64,000 bases of DNA, from assembly GCF_026786305.1 (NCBI RefSeq), contig NZ_JAJAYI010000081.1, forward strand, positions 1 through 64,000, given 5' to 3'. The notes beneath the pieces are model-generated. The model was given only the letters and a program-made list of their open reading frames with translations. It was not told the origin of the DNA and made no database searches. Below, one piece after another: positions 17,326-29,586 of this stretch; positions within the stretch are counted from its first letter, which is position 1; each line of letters opens with the position of its first letter. Both the position numbers and the translations under genes were made by a program. The stretch comes from Cryobacterium sp. (lineage in GTDB: Bacteria > Actinomycetota > Actinomycetes > Actinomycetales > Microbacteriaceae).

Positions 17326-17670
17326 ATGAAGAAGACCACGGTTCAACTACTCGACGACCTCGACGGCACCGTTATCGAGAATGGCTCCGGAGCCACCGTT
17401 TCATATGCCTTTGAGGGCGACTCGTACGAAATCGATCTGTCCGCAGAGAATCTCGTAAAGTTTCGATCCGCACTGAAGCAGTACACGAGTGTTTCACGAC
17501 GCGTGGGCTACGTGCCTGCAAAGCCGCGCGGTGCCAGTTCGGCCGGTTCGGACCGGGCCGAACTGCAGGCTATCCGCACCTGGGCAAGCGCCAACGGCAT
17601 GCAGGTATCCGACCGTGGGCGCATCGCGGGAACCGTGCGCGAGGCGTACGCCAACGCGCAGGCCAAGTAG
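17326..17670 (+). CDS. lsr2: Lsr2 family nucleoid-associated protein
   Basis: The protein has 114 residues, typical for Lsr2. The N-terminal dimerisation domain reads MKKTTVQLLDDLDGT, and the C-terminal DNA-binding domain has IRTWASANGMQVSDRGRIAGTVREAY, including the RGR that inserts into the minor groove. Lsr2 is the actinobacterial H-NS analogue: it bridges AT-rich DNA and silences acquired genes. I chose ATG 17326 because GGAGA lies upstream and homologues start at MKK; the frame opens at 17266. Confidence 0.96.
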   Translation: MKKTTVQLLDDLDGTVIENGSGATVSYAFEGDSYEIDLSAENLVKFRSALKQYTSVSRRVGYVPAKPRGASSAGSDRAELQAIRTWASANGMQVSDRGRIAGTVREAYANAQAK

Positions 17671-17720
17671 AGCCCGAACGCACACCACCGCTTCACGCAC
17701 TCGTATCGGCGCCACAGGTC

Positions 17721-18125
17721 ATGTCTACTCCGGAGCAGCGGTGTCCCTGCCTGAGCGGGGACACCTATTCCGTCTGCTGCGGCCGCTTTTATAGCGGTGC
17801 TACCGTGCCGCTTACAGCCGAACGGCTGATGCGGTCGCGGTATAGCGCCTATGCCTGCGGCAACGCGCAGTATCTGCTGAATACCTGGCATCCGCTCACT
17901 AAGCCGGTCTCACTCGACCTGGATGCGGCGATAACGTGGCGGTGGCTCGATATCGTGCGCACCGTGGGTGGCGGTTTATTCGATAGAGAAGGCGTTGTGG
18001 AATTCATAGCGCACTTTCGTGTAGACGGCATAGCGGGGCGGCAGCATGAAATCAGCCGTTTTCTGAAGGTTGACCACCAGTGGTATTACCTCGATGCTGC
18101 ACCGAATAGTGCCGCTGCCGGATAG
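17721..18125 (+). CDS. YchJ family (UPF0225) protein
   Basis: The protein has 134 residues. The N-terminal CPCLSGDTYSVCCGRFYSG is the SEC-C-like metal motif of YchJ, followed by the conserved RSRYSAYA and LLNTWHP motifs and a C-terminal FLKVDHQWYYLDA. The family is widespread and its function is not established. The usual C-terminal second SEC-C motif is absent, as in many short members. The gene is monocistronic as far as I can see. Confidence 0.9.
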   Translation: MSTPEQRCPCLSGDTYSVCCGRFYSGATVPLTAERLMRSRYSAYACGNAQYLLNTWHPLTKPVSLDLDAAITWRWLDIVRTVGGGLFDREGVVEFIAHFRVDGIAGRQHEISRFLKVDHQWYYLDAAPNSAAAG

Positions 18126-18224
18126 TAGGGCTGGCGAATGTGCGGCCTGTCGAATAGTGCGAAGTTTACGTCAATAGAGGTGGCCCCCGGTGCTATGCGG
18201 CGGCGACTTCCCAGAAATCTGAAT

Positions 18225-18230
18225 TAGGTT
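18225..18230 (+). promoter_or_regulatory. -10 box 6 nt before the TIGR02611 gene
   Basis: TAGGTT ends 6 nt before ATG 18237 and no ribosome-binding site is present, consistent with a leaderless mRNA. Confidence 0.45.
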
Positions 18231-18236
18231 GCGTAA

Positions 18237-18578
18237 ATGTCTGAGAATTTGTCCCGCGATATAACCAGCGGCGGAGACCCGCGGCATCCGGTACGTCGTG
18301 CCCTGCGCCGCGTTCGGGTCTGGGTTGACGGGCACCCCTATCTACTCTTCGTTTATCGTCTCGGCCTCGGACTGCTCGGCACGGCCATCGTCGTGATCGG
18401 TGTTGTTCTGATTCCCCTGCCGGGTCCGGGCTGGCTCGTCGTCTTTTTGGGCCTCGCCATGCTCGGAACGGAGTTCTCAGCGGCCCGGCGTGCGGGCGCG
18501 TTTCTCAAGCGCATCGTGACGAGGGCCTGGGAGTGGTGGCGTGCCCGCCGCGGCAGCCGTGACGCCCGTTTTCCGTAG
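18237..18578 (+). CDS. TIGR02611 family small membrane protein
   Basis: The protein has 113 residues. A basic N-terminal stretch is followed by two closely spaced hydrophobic helices joined by IPLPGPGW, the hallmark of TIGR02611 (a PGPGW-type transmembrane family). The C terminus is strongly basic and aromatic (RAWEWWRARRGSRDARF). Its function is unknown. It converges on a minus-strand gene; ACGCTGAG (18590-18597) and CTCAGCGT (18613-18620) form a possible weak shared terminator stem. Confidence 0.88.
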   Translation: MSENLSRDITSGGDPRHPVRRALRRVRVWVDGHPYLLFVYRLGLGLLGTAIVVIGVVLIPLPGPGWLVVFLGLAMLGTEFSAARRAGAFLKRIVTRAWEWWRARRGSRDARFP

Positions 18579-18613
18579 ATTCCGGGCGAACGCTGAGGTA
18601 GGGCGGTCGTCGC

Positions 18614-18994
18614 TCAGCGTGTGCTGAGAAAAAGTGCGGCCAACAGTGCGATGTACACCACGACGAAGATCGCCGGCGTGAGAAACCGTACGACATTGAC
18701 CCACCTGCCCATGGCCACAATGCACTGAGCGAGTGAACTGGGCGCCTGCAGAGCGCGCAGGTCGGCGATGACAGCGAGTCCTTCGTTCGCCGCGGCGATC
18801 TGCGCCACGGCCCCAAGAATACCCGAAGCGAGCAGAATACCGGCGGTCGCGATGCGCACCATTGGGTCAGCGGTTGCCAGACCCAATGCTAGAAAGCCGA
18901 CGATCGCGGTCAACAAAAACGTGGGAGCCGCCTGAGCGGCGATAATGTGCCCGCGGGCTTTGACCCAGGCGTTGATGAGGTCGGATTCAGTCAT
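18614..18994 (-). CDS. small membrane protein, function unknown
   Basis: The protein has 126 residues with about three hydrophobic helices: one near residues 20-40, one near 45-65 and one near the C terminus. I do not recognise a named family. I chose ATG 18994 because TAGGAG lies just upstream; the longer frame to 19069 lacks such support. It converges with the TIGR02611 gene and diverges from the interrupted LLM gene. Confidence 0.65.
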   Translation of the reverse strand: MTESDLINAWVKARGHIIAAQAAPTFLLTAIVGFLALGLATADPMVRIATAGILLASGILGAVAQIAAANEGLAVIADLRALQAPSSLAQCIVAMGRWVNVVRFLTPAIFVVVYIALLAALFLSTR

Positions 18995-19175
18995 GAGGGC
19001 TCCTATTCGTTGGGCGCCGCGGCGGCACACGGCTCTATTCTGGTGGCTCGTGCCTGCTGTCCGCTCCATCCTGCCTCGCCAGTACGGGTTTGGTGGAATT
19101 AGCTGTGTCGGGCTCAGGTTCCTTCGGTATATGCATCTGCATAGAGATGCCGGTTGTTGTGAGAGGCCCTACCGC

Positions 19176-20234
19176 GTGACGGACAAACTTGAGCTAGGCC
19201 TCGATACCTTCGGTGACGTCACCTTCGACGCCCACGGTCAGCCGCTCCATCAGTCGCAGGTGCTCCGCAATGTCGTGCCGGAGGCCGTGCTGGCCGATCA
19301 GGTGGGCCTGGACCTCTTCGGCATCGGCGAACACCACCGCGCCGATTTCTCTGTCTCCGCACCCGAGGTGGTGCTCGCTGCGATCGCCGGCCAGACCAGC
19401 CGGATTCGTCTCGGCTCAGCGGTGACCGTGCTCAGTTCCGACGACCCGGTGCGGGTCTACCAGCGGTTCGCCACGCTCGACGCCGTGTCGAGCGGCCGAG
19501 CCGAGGTCGTTCTCGGACGTGGCTCGTTTACCGAATCCTTTCCGCTCTTCCGTCTTGACCTCGGCGACTACGAGCAACTGTTCGAAGAGAAACTGGACCT
19601 GTTCACCGAGTTGCTCAAGGAATAACCGGTGACCTGGGCCGGCCGGACCCGGGCTGCGCTGAGCAACCAGACCGTGTTTCCGCCGACCGAATCCGGGTCG
19701 ATCAAGACCTGGATCGGTGTGGGCGGCAGTCCCGAATCGGTCATTCGCGCCGCACACTACGGACTGCCCGTCATGCTCGCGATCATCGGAGGCACCCCGC
19801 TCGCGATCATCGGAGGCACCCCGCTCGCGTTCGCGCCCCTCGTTGACCTGTATCACCGCGCCCTGGCAAAGTTTGAGAAGCCCACACTGCCGATCGGTGA
19901 GCACTCGCCGGGCTATGTCGCCGCAACGGATGCAGAGGCTCGCGACGAAATGTGGCCACACTATGAGGCCATGCAGAACCGCATCGGTTGGGAACGCGGC
20001 TGGGGCCCCGCCACTCGGGAACGCTTTGAGCAGGATGCCAGCCGCGACGGTGCCGTCTTCGTCGGCTCGCCCGAGACCGTGGCGACGAAAATCGCCACCG
20101 TCGTGCAGGGTCTCGGGCTTTCTCGCTTTGACCTGAAATACAGCATCGGCGCGCTGCCGCACGAGAAACTGATGAACAGCATCGAGCTCTTTGGCACTGA
20201 GGTGTCGCCGCTCGTGCGCGAGCAACTCGGCTGA
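19176..20234 (+). pseudogene. LLM class flavin-dependent oxidoreductase interrupted by an in-frame TAA
   Basis: Two open segments in the same frame (19176-19625 and 19629-20234) together make one luciferase-like monooxygenase of about 350 residues. N-terminal signatures are [23 protein letters not shown] and [14 protein letters not shown]-terminal signatures are ESGSIKTWIGVGGSPESV and HSPGYVA. A TAA at 19623-19625 separates LFTELLKE from PVTW, where homologues read through. A 24-bp tandem duplication adds eight residues (LAIIGGTP). No frameshift is present, so decay is recent, or the halves are made separately by restart at GTG 19629. Confidence 0.85.
19776..19823 (+). repeat. perfect 24-bp tandem duplication in the interrupted LLM gene
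   Basis: Two identical 24-bp units (19776-19799 and 19800-19823) encode LAIIGGTP twice. Homologues have a single LAIIGG motif here, so this is a recent slippage or duplication event. Confidence 0.95.
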
Positions 20235-20366
20235 GCCCGTTCCGGGCGCAGGCGCGCGTGACCGCATATGTCGGCGGATGCCTGTAGCGTATTATCCAAG
20301 CGCGCACGCCGTCTTGTCGCTCAACCTCGCACCTGACCGTGTCCCACCTTCATCCCGAGGAGTCTC

Positions 20367-22564
<2,198 letters not shown>

Positions 22565-22568
<4 letters not shown>

Positions 22569-24970
22569 CCTTCGACAGAGAACATTTTGCGACGGGGCCA
22601 GTGGCCGTGCCGTTGTCGACCTACCGCCTGCAGATCACGGCGGGTTTCGACCTCGATGCGGCGGCGAAAATTGTCGGCTACATTCGCGATCTCGGCGCCG
22701 ACTGGGTCTACCTGTCGCCGCTGCTGAAAGCCGAAGCAGGATCGGACCACGGTTACGACGTTGTTGACCATTCCCTCGTCGACCCGGCGCGCGGCGGAGC
22801 GGCTGCCCTGGACCGGCTCGCTGCGGCGGCGCACCAGGCCGGGCGGGGCGTGCTCGTGGACATCGTGCCCAACCACGTGGGCGTTGCGACGCCCTGTCAC
22901 AACTCCTGGTGGTGGGACCTGCTGCAGAACGGCCAGCAGTCGCGGTACGCCGAGGCCTTCGACGTCGACTGGGCGTTCGGCCAGGGCAGAATTCGCATTC
23001 CCGTGCTCGGTGACGAAGACAGTGGGAACGATTCGGGCGGTGACGGTCCGGGCGAGCTCGACCGGCTGGAGCTCGTGGACGGCGAGTTGCGCTACTTCGA
23101 CAATCGTTTTCCGATAGCAGCCGGAACGGTCGAGCACGGTGCGAGCCCGGCCGACGTGCACGAACGGCAGCACTATGAGCTGGTGAACTGGCGCCGCGCC
23201 GATGCCGAACTGAACTATCGTCGATTCTTCGCCGTGAATAGTTTGGCGGGCATTCGCGTCGAGGTGCCGTGGGTGTTCGATGAGTCGCACGCCGAGATCG
23301 TGCGCTGGGTGCGAAACGGCCTTGTGCAGGGACTGCGGGTCGACCACCCGGACGGCCTCGCCGACCCGGCTGGCTACCTCGATGCGCTGAGCCGGGCGAC
23401 CAACGGTGCCTACGTGCTGGTGGAGAAGATTCTCGAGGGGCGCGAGCAACTGCCGACGAGCTGGGCGACCGCTGGCACCACCGGGTATGACGCCCTCGCC
23501 GACGTCGACCGGGTGCTCGTTGATCCGGCCGGCCAGAACGCCCTCGACGCCTTGGAGTCCCGGCTGTACGACGATGGCGCCGCATGGGGAGACCTGGTCT
23601 ATCGCAACAAACGCTCGGTGGCCGATGGCATTCTGCGCTCCGAGGTGCTGCGCATCGCCCGTCTGCTTCACAGAGACGATCCGAGCGCCGAGCACACCGC
23701 CGACGCCGTGGCCGAACTGCTGGCCTGGTTTCCGGTTTATCGCTCCTATCTGCCGCTGGGCCTCGAGAATCTCCAGGAGTCGGCAGATCGGTCTATCGCC
23801 CACCGCCCGGAACTCGAGAGCGAGATCACCCGGCTGCTGCCGCTGCTGGGCGACCCCGCGCATCCGGCCGCCGCACGCTTTCAACAGACTTCGGGCATGG
23901 TCATGGCCAAGGGCGTCGAAGATCGGGCCTACTACCGGTTCAGCCGGCTGACCTCCCTCAATGAGGTGGGCGCCGATCCTAACGAGTTTGCCATATCGGT
24001 TGCGGAATTCCACGACCGGCAGCGCATGCGCCAGGCCGGGTTTCCACACTCGATGACGACGCTGTCGACCCACGACACCAAACGCGGCGAAGACGTTCGG
24101 GCTCGTATTTCGGTGCTCGCCGAGATGCCCGCCGAGTGGGAGGCCGTGTTGGAGCACCTGCGGGCGCTGCATCCGCTCGGGGATGCCCCCGTCGAGAACC
24201 TGCTCTGGCAGGCGATTGTCGGCGCCTGGCCGGCCAGCCGGGAACGGCTCGCGGCCTACGCGCTCAAGGCGGCGCGCGAAGCCGGCACGTCGACCACCTG
24301 GACGCAGCCGAACAACGATTTCGAAGCGGCCATCGACGACCTCGTCGCGGCCGCCGTCCGGCCGGGGCCGACCCACGACCTCGTCACCGGCCTGGCAAGC
24401 CGGGTGCAGCAGGCCGGCTGGAGCAATTCGCTCTCGCTCAAACTGTTGCAACTGACCATGCCGGGGGTTCCCGATGTCTATCAGGGCAGTGAATTATGGG
24501 AGACCTCGCTCGTCGACCCCGACAATCGTCGTCCGGTCGATTATGAGCTGCGCCGCGAGCTGCTTACCCGCATCGACAGCGGGTGGTTTCCCCCGGTCGA
24601 CGAGAGCGGCGCCGCCAAGCTGCTGGTCACGTCACGGGCCCTGCGGCTGCGCCGAGACCGGTCGGACCGCTTCACCCGCTACGCCCCTGTGCCCGCCTGC
24701 GGGACGGCCGCCGGCCACGTCGTGGCGTTCGATCGCGGGGGAGCGATCACACTCGCCACCCGGCTGCCGATCGGGCTGCAGGCGGCTGGTGGCTGGGGTG
24801 ACACGACGATTGCCGTGGCCGGCCGCAGCTACCTCGATCTGCTCACGCAGGAACGCTTCGATGGACCGAGCCTTCGTGTCGCTGACGTGCTCGCGCGTTA
24901 CCCGGTGGCGCTGCTGGTCGCCGCCGGTGACCGAGATCATCTTTCCACCCCCACAGGACGACACGCATGA
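22565..24970 (+). CDS. treY: malto-oligosyltrehalose synthase
   Basis: The protein has 801 residues, the usual length. It isomerises the reducing-end alpha-1,4 bond of maltodextrin to an alpha-1,1 bond. Signatures are [38 protein letters not shown], nucleophile Asp260 in [10 protein letters not shown], and [15 protein letters not shown], followed by the TreY-specific helical insert. The start is GTG 22565, overlapping glgX (GTGA). The stop overlaps treZ (ATGA). The long minus-strand open frame opposite is a shadow. Confidence 0.97.
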
Positions 24971-26721
24971 ACGCTCAGAAATTCGCAATCTGGGCGCCCG
25001 ACGCGCAGGCCGTGCAGGTTCAACTGGGTCAGGACCGGCTGGAGCTGGCGGCGGGAGACGATGGGTGGTGGGAGCTGCCGGCATCCACTCGCCGTAACGT
25101 CAGCGGCGCGATGGACTACGGGTTCATTGTTGACGGGCGCGGACCGTTCGCCGACCCGAGGTCACGGCGCCAGCCTGCCGGGGTGCACGCCCTCTCGCGT
25201 ACCTTCGACGCTTCCGCCCACGTCTGGCAGGACACGGACTGGACCGGCCGACAGCTCGCCGGCGCCATCATTTACGAGCTGCACGTGGGAACGTTCACGC
25301 CCGAGGGCACTCTCGACGCGGCCGCCAGCCGGCTCGATCACCTGCAATCGATCGGCGTTGACTTCGTCGAACTGTTGCCGGTGAACGCGTTCAACGGCAC
25401 GCACAACTGGGGTTACGACGGTGTTCTCTGGTATGCCGTGCACGAGGGCTATGGCGGCCCGACCGCGTACCAAACCTTCGTCGACTCCTGCCACCAGCGC
25501 GGCATCGGCGTTATTCAGGACGTCGTCTACAATCACCTCGGGCCGAGCGGCAACTACCTGCCACAGTTCGGCCCGTACCTCAGCGAGGCCGCCGGCAACA
25601 CCTGGGGCTCTTCGCTCAATCTTGACGGGCCGCACTCCGACCCGGTGCGTCGCTATATTCTTGACAACGCGCTGATGTGGCTCGGTGACTACCACGTCGA
25701 CGGACTGCGCCTCGATGCGGTGCACGCGCTGCACGATGCGAGCGCCACCCACCTGCTCGAGCAGCTCGCCGTCGAGGTCGCCGCTCTCAGCGCCGAAACC
25801 GGGCGACCACTCACCCTTATCGCCGAGTCCGACCTCGACGACCCCCGCCTCGTGACCCCGCGCGACGCCAACGGCTACGGCCTCGACGCGCAGTGGAGTG
25901 ACGACTTCCACCACGCCGTGCACGTCGCGCTCACCGGCGAAACGACCGGCTACTATGCCGATTTCGAACCGCTCAGCGCCCTCGCCAAGGTGCTGTCCCA
26001 CGGGTTCTTTCACGACGGCACCTACTCGAGCTTTCGCGAGCGCACCCACGGCCGCCGCATCGACCTCGAGCGGATGCCCACGTGGCGGCTGGTCGTCGCC
26101 TCCCAGAACCACGACCAGATCGGCAACCGTGCCGTCGGCGACCGACTGAGCGAGCAGCTCGACACCGGTCAGCTTGCGATTGCTGCCGCGTTGACGCTGC
26201 TCGGCCCGTACACGCCCATGCTGTTCATGGGTGAAGAGTGGGGAGCCACGACGCCGTGGCAGTTCTTCACGTCGCATCCCGAACCGAAGCTCGGCGCCGC
26301 CACCGCCACCGGCCGCATCAACGAATTCGCCCGCATGGGCTGGGATCCGGCGCAGGTTCCCGACCCGCAAGATGTGCAGACGTTCGAACGCTCCAAGCTG
26401 AACTGGAAGGAAGCCACCGAGCCGGAGCACGCGCGCTTGCTCGGGTTCTATCGGGAGCTGGCCGCGCTGCGGCGCAGCCGCCCGGACTTCACCGACCCCC
26501 GGTTCGACCAGATCGCCGTCGAGTTTGATGCGGGAGCGGGCTGGCTGCGGCTGCACCGCGGCGGCGCCAAGATTCTGATCAATCTCAGTGCGCAGCTGGT
26601 GCACATCCCGGCCGGGAGGGGCGACGTCGTGCTGTCCTTCGCGACCGGCGGTGATGCCGTGCAGGGCCGGCTGCCGCACTCCCTGCAGCTGGCGCCGCAC
26701 TCGGTCGTGGTGCTCGCCTGA
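24967..26721 (+). CDS. treZ: malto-oligosyltrehalose trehalohydrolase
   Basis: The protein has 584 residues. It releases trehalose from maltooligosyl trehalose, the last step of the TreYZ route. An N-terminal CBM48-like domain ([13 protein letters not shown]) precedes the GH13 barrel: [27 protein letters not shown], nucleophile Asp250 (LRLDAVHAL), acid Glu287 (IAESDLDDP) and NHDQIGNRA. Only 18 bp separate it from the convergent lactate dehydrogenase gene, with no terminator that I can see. Confidence 0.97.
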   Translation: MNAQKFAIWAPDAQAVQVQLGQDRLELAAGDDGWWELPASTRRNVSGAMDYGFIVDGRGPFADPRSRRQPAGVHALSRTFDASAHVWQDTDWTGRQLAGAIIYELHVGTFTPEGTLDAAASRLDHLQSIGVDFVELLPVNAFNGTHNWGYDGVLWYAVHEGYGGPTAYQTFVDSCHQRGIGVIQDVVYNHLGPSGNYLPQFGPYLSEAAGNTWGSSLNLDGPHSDPVRRYILDNALMWLGDYHVDGLRLDAVHALHDASATHLLEQLAVEVAALSAETGRPLTLIAESDLDDPRLVTPRDANGYGLDAQWSDDFHHAVHVALTGETTGYYADFEPLSALAKVLSHGFFHDGTYSSFRERTHGRRIDLERMPTWRLVVASQNHDQIGNRAVGDRLSEQLDTGQLAIAAALTLLGPYTPMLFMGEEWGATTPWQFFTSHPEPKLGAATATGRINEFARMGWDPAQVPDPQDVQTFERSKLNWKEATEPEHARLLGFYRELAALRRSRPDFTDPRFDQIAVEFDAGAGWLRLHRGGAKILINLSAQLVHIPAGRGDVVLSFATGGDAVQGRLPHSLQLAPHSVVVLA

Positions 26722-26739
26722 TCTCACGCTCTCGGGTTG

Positions 26740-29586
26740 TCAGGCGGGGCGCGATACCTCGTTGAGCAACTCCAGCACGTGCCGGTACGGCGCTTTGGTC
26801 GCCCGTGTCATGCCGAGTTCACAGGTGCGGTTGCACGAGGCGTGCGCGGTCGAGTCGAGGGCGACGATCTCCTCGGATTGAATCCGGGTGGCCGATTCGG
26901 TCAGTTCGGGGTGAAGCATGCCCCGGTCTCCGGCGAATCCGCAGCATCCCCAGTTCTCGGGTACGTCGACTTGGTCAGCGACTGCGCCCGCCACACTGTC
27001 GAGCGCCGCGTTGATTCCCATCCGAGTCGACGAGCACGTGGGATGCAGCGCGAGCGATTCGAGCTTGACGTACTCGGGAAGGGAAGGCAAAATGTGCGCG
27101 GCGGCGAATTCGACCGCGTCCATCACACTCAGCCGATTGGCGCTCGTGTCGCTCTCGATTGTCTGCCGCAGCCCCTCGGTGCACGAGGAGGCGTCGCAGA
27201 TGATGGTGAGTTCGCCATCATTGGTGGCCGCATGCAGCGCCGCGAGGGTGCGCGCACGCATGGTGGCCTGGCCCGCCGCCATGCCTTTGGACGCCCAGGG
27301 CGTGCCGCAGCACAGTGTGTCAATGCCCGGTGGAACGAGCAGGGTGATGTCGGCCCGCTGGCACAGCTCTTCAAAACTGACCTGCACGCCGGGAGTGGCA
27401 GCATCCGCCGCGCCAAACATGGTGCTGACGCAGGCCGGAAAGTACACCACGGATGCCGCTTCCAGAGGAGCTGGGCGCGCGCGCGACACCCCGCCGGTCG
27501 GCAGTTCGCCGGAGTAGAGCGGCACGGTGTCGGTGCCGAGCACGGCGCGGGCGATCTTGTTCGGGCCCAGCACGAGCGGGGTCGGCACCTTCTTCACCAC
27601 GCTCAGTGCGAGGCCCGCCCCACGTGTCACGGTGCCCCAGTTCTGTGCGGCGACGTTCCAGAGGGCATTCGCAACCGGATTCGCATCTTGTTTACGCAGA
27701 CTCTTGACGAGCAGTCCGGTGTCAATATTGACCGGGCACGCTGTCTGGCACATGCCATCGACCGCACAGGTTTGCACGGCGTCGTAGTCGTAGTCCTTTG
27801 TGAGTTCGGCGACGAGGTCACTGTTGCCGTCGATGCGGGCTTGTTCGATGGCACGCAACGTCACGATGCGCTGCCGCGGGGTGAGCGTGATCTCGCGGCT
27901 CGGGCAGACCGGTTCACAATAGCCACACGACACGCAACGATCGACTTCCTCGGCCACTGCGGGCGTGGATTTGATGTCGCGCAGGTGAACTTCAGCGTCG
28001 TCGTTGATCAGTACACCCGGGTTGAGCATTCCCACGGGATCGCAGAGGCGTTTGATCTGGCGCATGACGTCGTAGAGCTCATCACCGAACTGGCGGCGAA
28101 CGTACGGTGCCATTACACGTCCGGTGCCATGTTCGGCCTTGAGCGAGCCACCCTCGCCGAGCACGAGGTCAACCATGTCTTCGGTGAAATTGCGGTACCG
28201 ATCGAGTGACTCAGTGCCGGCGAAACCGTCGGTGAGCATGAAGTGAATATTGCCGTCTTTCGCGTGCCCGAAGATTACGCTGTCCCGGTACTGGTAGCGC
28301 TCGAACAAATTCGTCAGCTCGATGCACGTGCGGCCGAGCGCCGGAACCGGCACGACGACGTCTTCGAGCAAGGCCGTCGTTCCCGGCGGTCGCGCACCGG
28401 CCACCGCCGCATACAGGCCCTTGCGCAGGTGCCATATCTGGGCGCGCGCGCCCGCATCGCTGCTGAACTCGGCCGGGCTGCTGAGGGCCAGTCCGGCGGC
28501 AAGTGCCAGCCCGGTCGCCTGCAACTCGGCGAGGTGTCCTGCGTTGTCGGCGTGGTACTCAACGAGCAACGTTGCGTGGTCGCGCACGGCCAGATCGCGG
28601 ATGATCGGGGGCGCGTCCGGCAGGCTCTGTCCCACCTTCAGGGAGAGTGCGTCCATGAGTTCGAGGGTCGCCGCTCCCGTGTCGACGAGCGCGGGCAGGG
28701 CGGCGTTGGCCGCCTCCAGATCGTCAAACACCATGAGGCTGGTGGTGACGTGAGCGAGCTTGGGAACGGTGCGAAACACGGCCTCGGCTACGAAACCGAG
28801 CGTTCCCTCACTTCCCACGATGAGGTGCGCAAGGATTTCCGCCGGTCGATCATGGTCGAGCAACGCGTTGACGCCATAGCCCATGGTGTTCTTCATGGAA
28901 AATTGGTGCTCAATCGTCGCCACGGACGTGGGGTTGCCGCGAACCCGCCGCGCCAAGCGGAGCAGCCCCTCGTGCAGCTCGGGCTCAAGGGCCCGAAGAC
29001 GCTCGTCGGCATCCGTCGTTCCGGTGTCGATGACCGTGCCGCTCGGCAGTACGACGATGAGTGATTCGAGGGTGCGATAGGCGTTGTCTGTGGTGCCGCA
29101 GGCCATGCCCGACGAGTTGTTGGCGATGACGCCGCCGATTGTGCAGGCGGACTCGCTCGCCGGATCGGGCCCGAACTTGCGCCCATACCGGGCGAGCCGG
29201 TTGTTGAGGGCACGCACCGTGACACCGGGCTGAACCCGAACGCGCCCGCCGGCGTCCAGCACCTCAATTTTCTTGAAATTGCGCCGCACATCAACGAGCA
29301 CGCCGTCGGTCAGGGCTTGACCGCTGAGGCTGGTTCCGCCGGAACGGAACGTGAGGGGGATGCCCTGGGCGGCGCTGACCGCGAGCAGTTGGCCGACTTC
29401 GTGCGCGTTCTCGGCCACGACGACCGCTTGAGGGATCAGCAGAAAGTGGGAAGCGTCGTGGGCGTTGGCGTGCAGGTCGATGGCCCGGCTCTTCACCCGG
29501 GTCGGGTCGTGCACGGCCGTGCGCAGCGAATCGAGCAGCGTCGACGGGGATGCGGAACCGTCGTGTCGCGTCAGGGTGTCCGTCAT
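26740..29586 (-). CDS. FAD- and Fe-S-containing lactate dehydrogenase (GlcD-GlpC type fusion)
   Basis: The protein has 948 residues. The N-terminal half is an FAD-binding PCMH domain (LTFRSGGTSLSGQA, GGVIANNSSGMACG) with the FAD-linked oxidase C-terminal domain (GHAKDGNIHF, GEHGTG-like AEHGTGR). The second half has two cysteine clusters for 4Fe-4S centres (CVSCGYCEPVC, CAVDGMCQTAC) and CCG repeats as in GlpC/LldE. Such proteins oxidise D-lactate or related 2-hydroxy acids to the quinone pool. It is the second gene of an operon with a lactate permease, which favours lactate. Its ATG overlaps the permease stop by 1 nt. Confidence 0.92.
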   Translation of the reverse strand: MTDTLTRHDGSASPSTLLDSLRTAVHDPTRVKSRAIDLHANAHDASHFLLIPQAVVVAENAHEVGQLLAVSAAQGIPLTFRSGGTSLSGQALTDGVLVDVRRNFKKIEVLDAGGRVRVQPGVTVRALNNRLARYGRKFGPDPASESACTIGGVIANNSSGMACGTTDNAYRTLESLIVVLPSGTVIDTGTTDADERLRALEPELHEGLLRLARRVRGNPTSVATIEHQFSMKNTMGYGVNALLDHDRPAEILAHLIVGSEGTLGFVAEAVFRTVPKLAHVTTSLMVFDDLEAANAALPALVDTGAATLELMDALSLKVGQSLPDAPPIIRDLAVRDHATLLVEYHADNAGHLAELQATGLALAAGLALSSPAEFSSDAGARAQIWHLRKGLYAAVAGARPPGTTALLEDVVVPVPALGRTCIELTNLFERYQYRDSVIFGHAKDGNIHFMLTDGFAGTESLDRYRNFTEDMVDLVLGEGGSLKAEHGTGRVMAPYVRRQFGDELYDVMRQIKRLCDPVGMLNPGVLINDDAEVHLRDIKSTPAVAEEVDRCVSCGYCEPVCPSREITLTPRQRIVTLRAIEQARIDGNSDLVAELTKDYDYDAVQTCAVDGMCQTACPVNIDTGLLVKSLRKQDANPVANALWNVAAQNWGTVTRGAGLALSVVKKVPTPLVLGPNKIARAVLGTDTVPLYSGELPTGGVSRARPAPLEAASVVYFPACVSTMFGAADAATPGVQVSFEELCQRADITLLVPPGIDTLCCGTPWASKGMAAGQATMRARTLAALHAATNDGELTIICDASSCTEGLRQTIESDTSANRLSVMDAVEFAAAHILPSLPEYVKLESLALHPTCSSTRMGINAALDSVAGAVADQVDVPENWGCCGFAGDRGMLHPELTESATRIQSEEIVALDSTAHASCNRTCELGMTRATKAPYRHVLELLNEVSRPA

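Noticed and set aside
25162-26727. A 521-codon open frame on the minus strand opposite treZ
   Set aside because: The plus strand encodes a full TreZ; the antisense frame shows no recognisable domain.
26737-28209. A 490-codon open frame on the plus strand opposite the lactate dehydrogenase gene
   Set aside because: The dehydrogenase has FAD and Fe-S motifs in full; the opposite frame is an artefact of high third-position GC.
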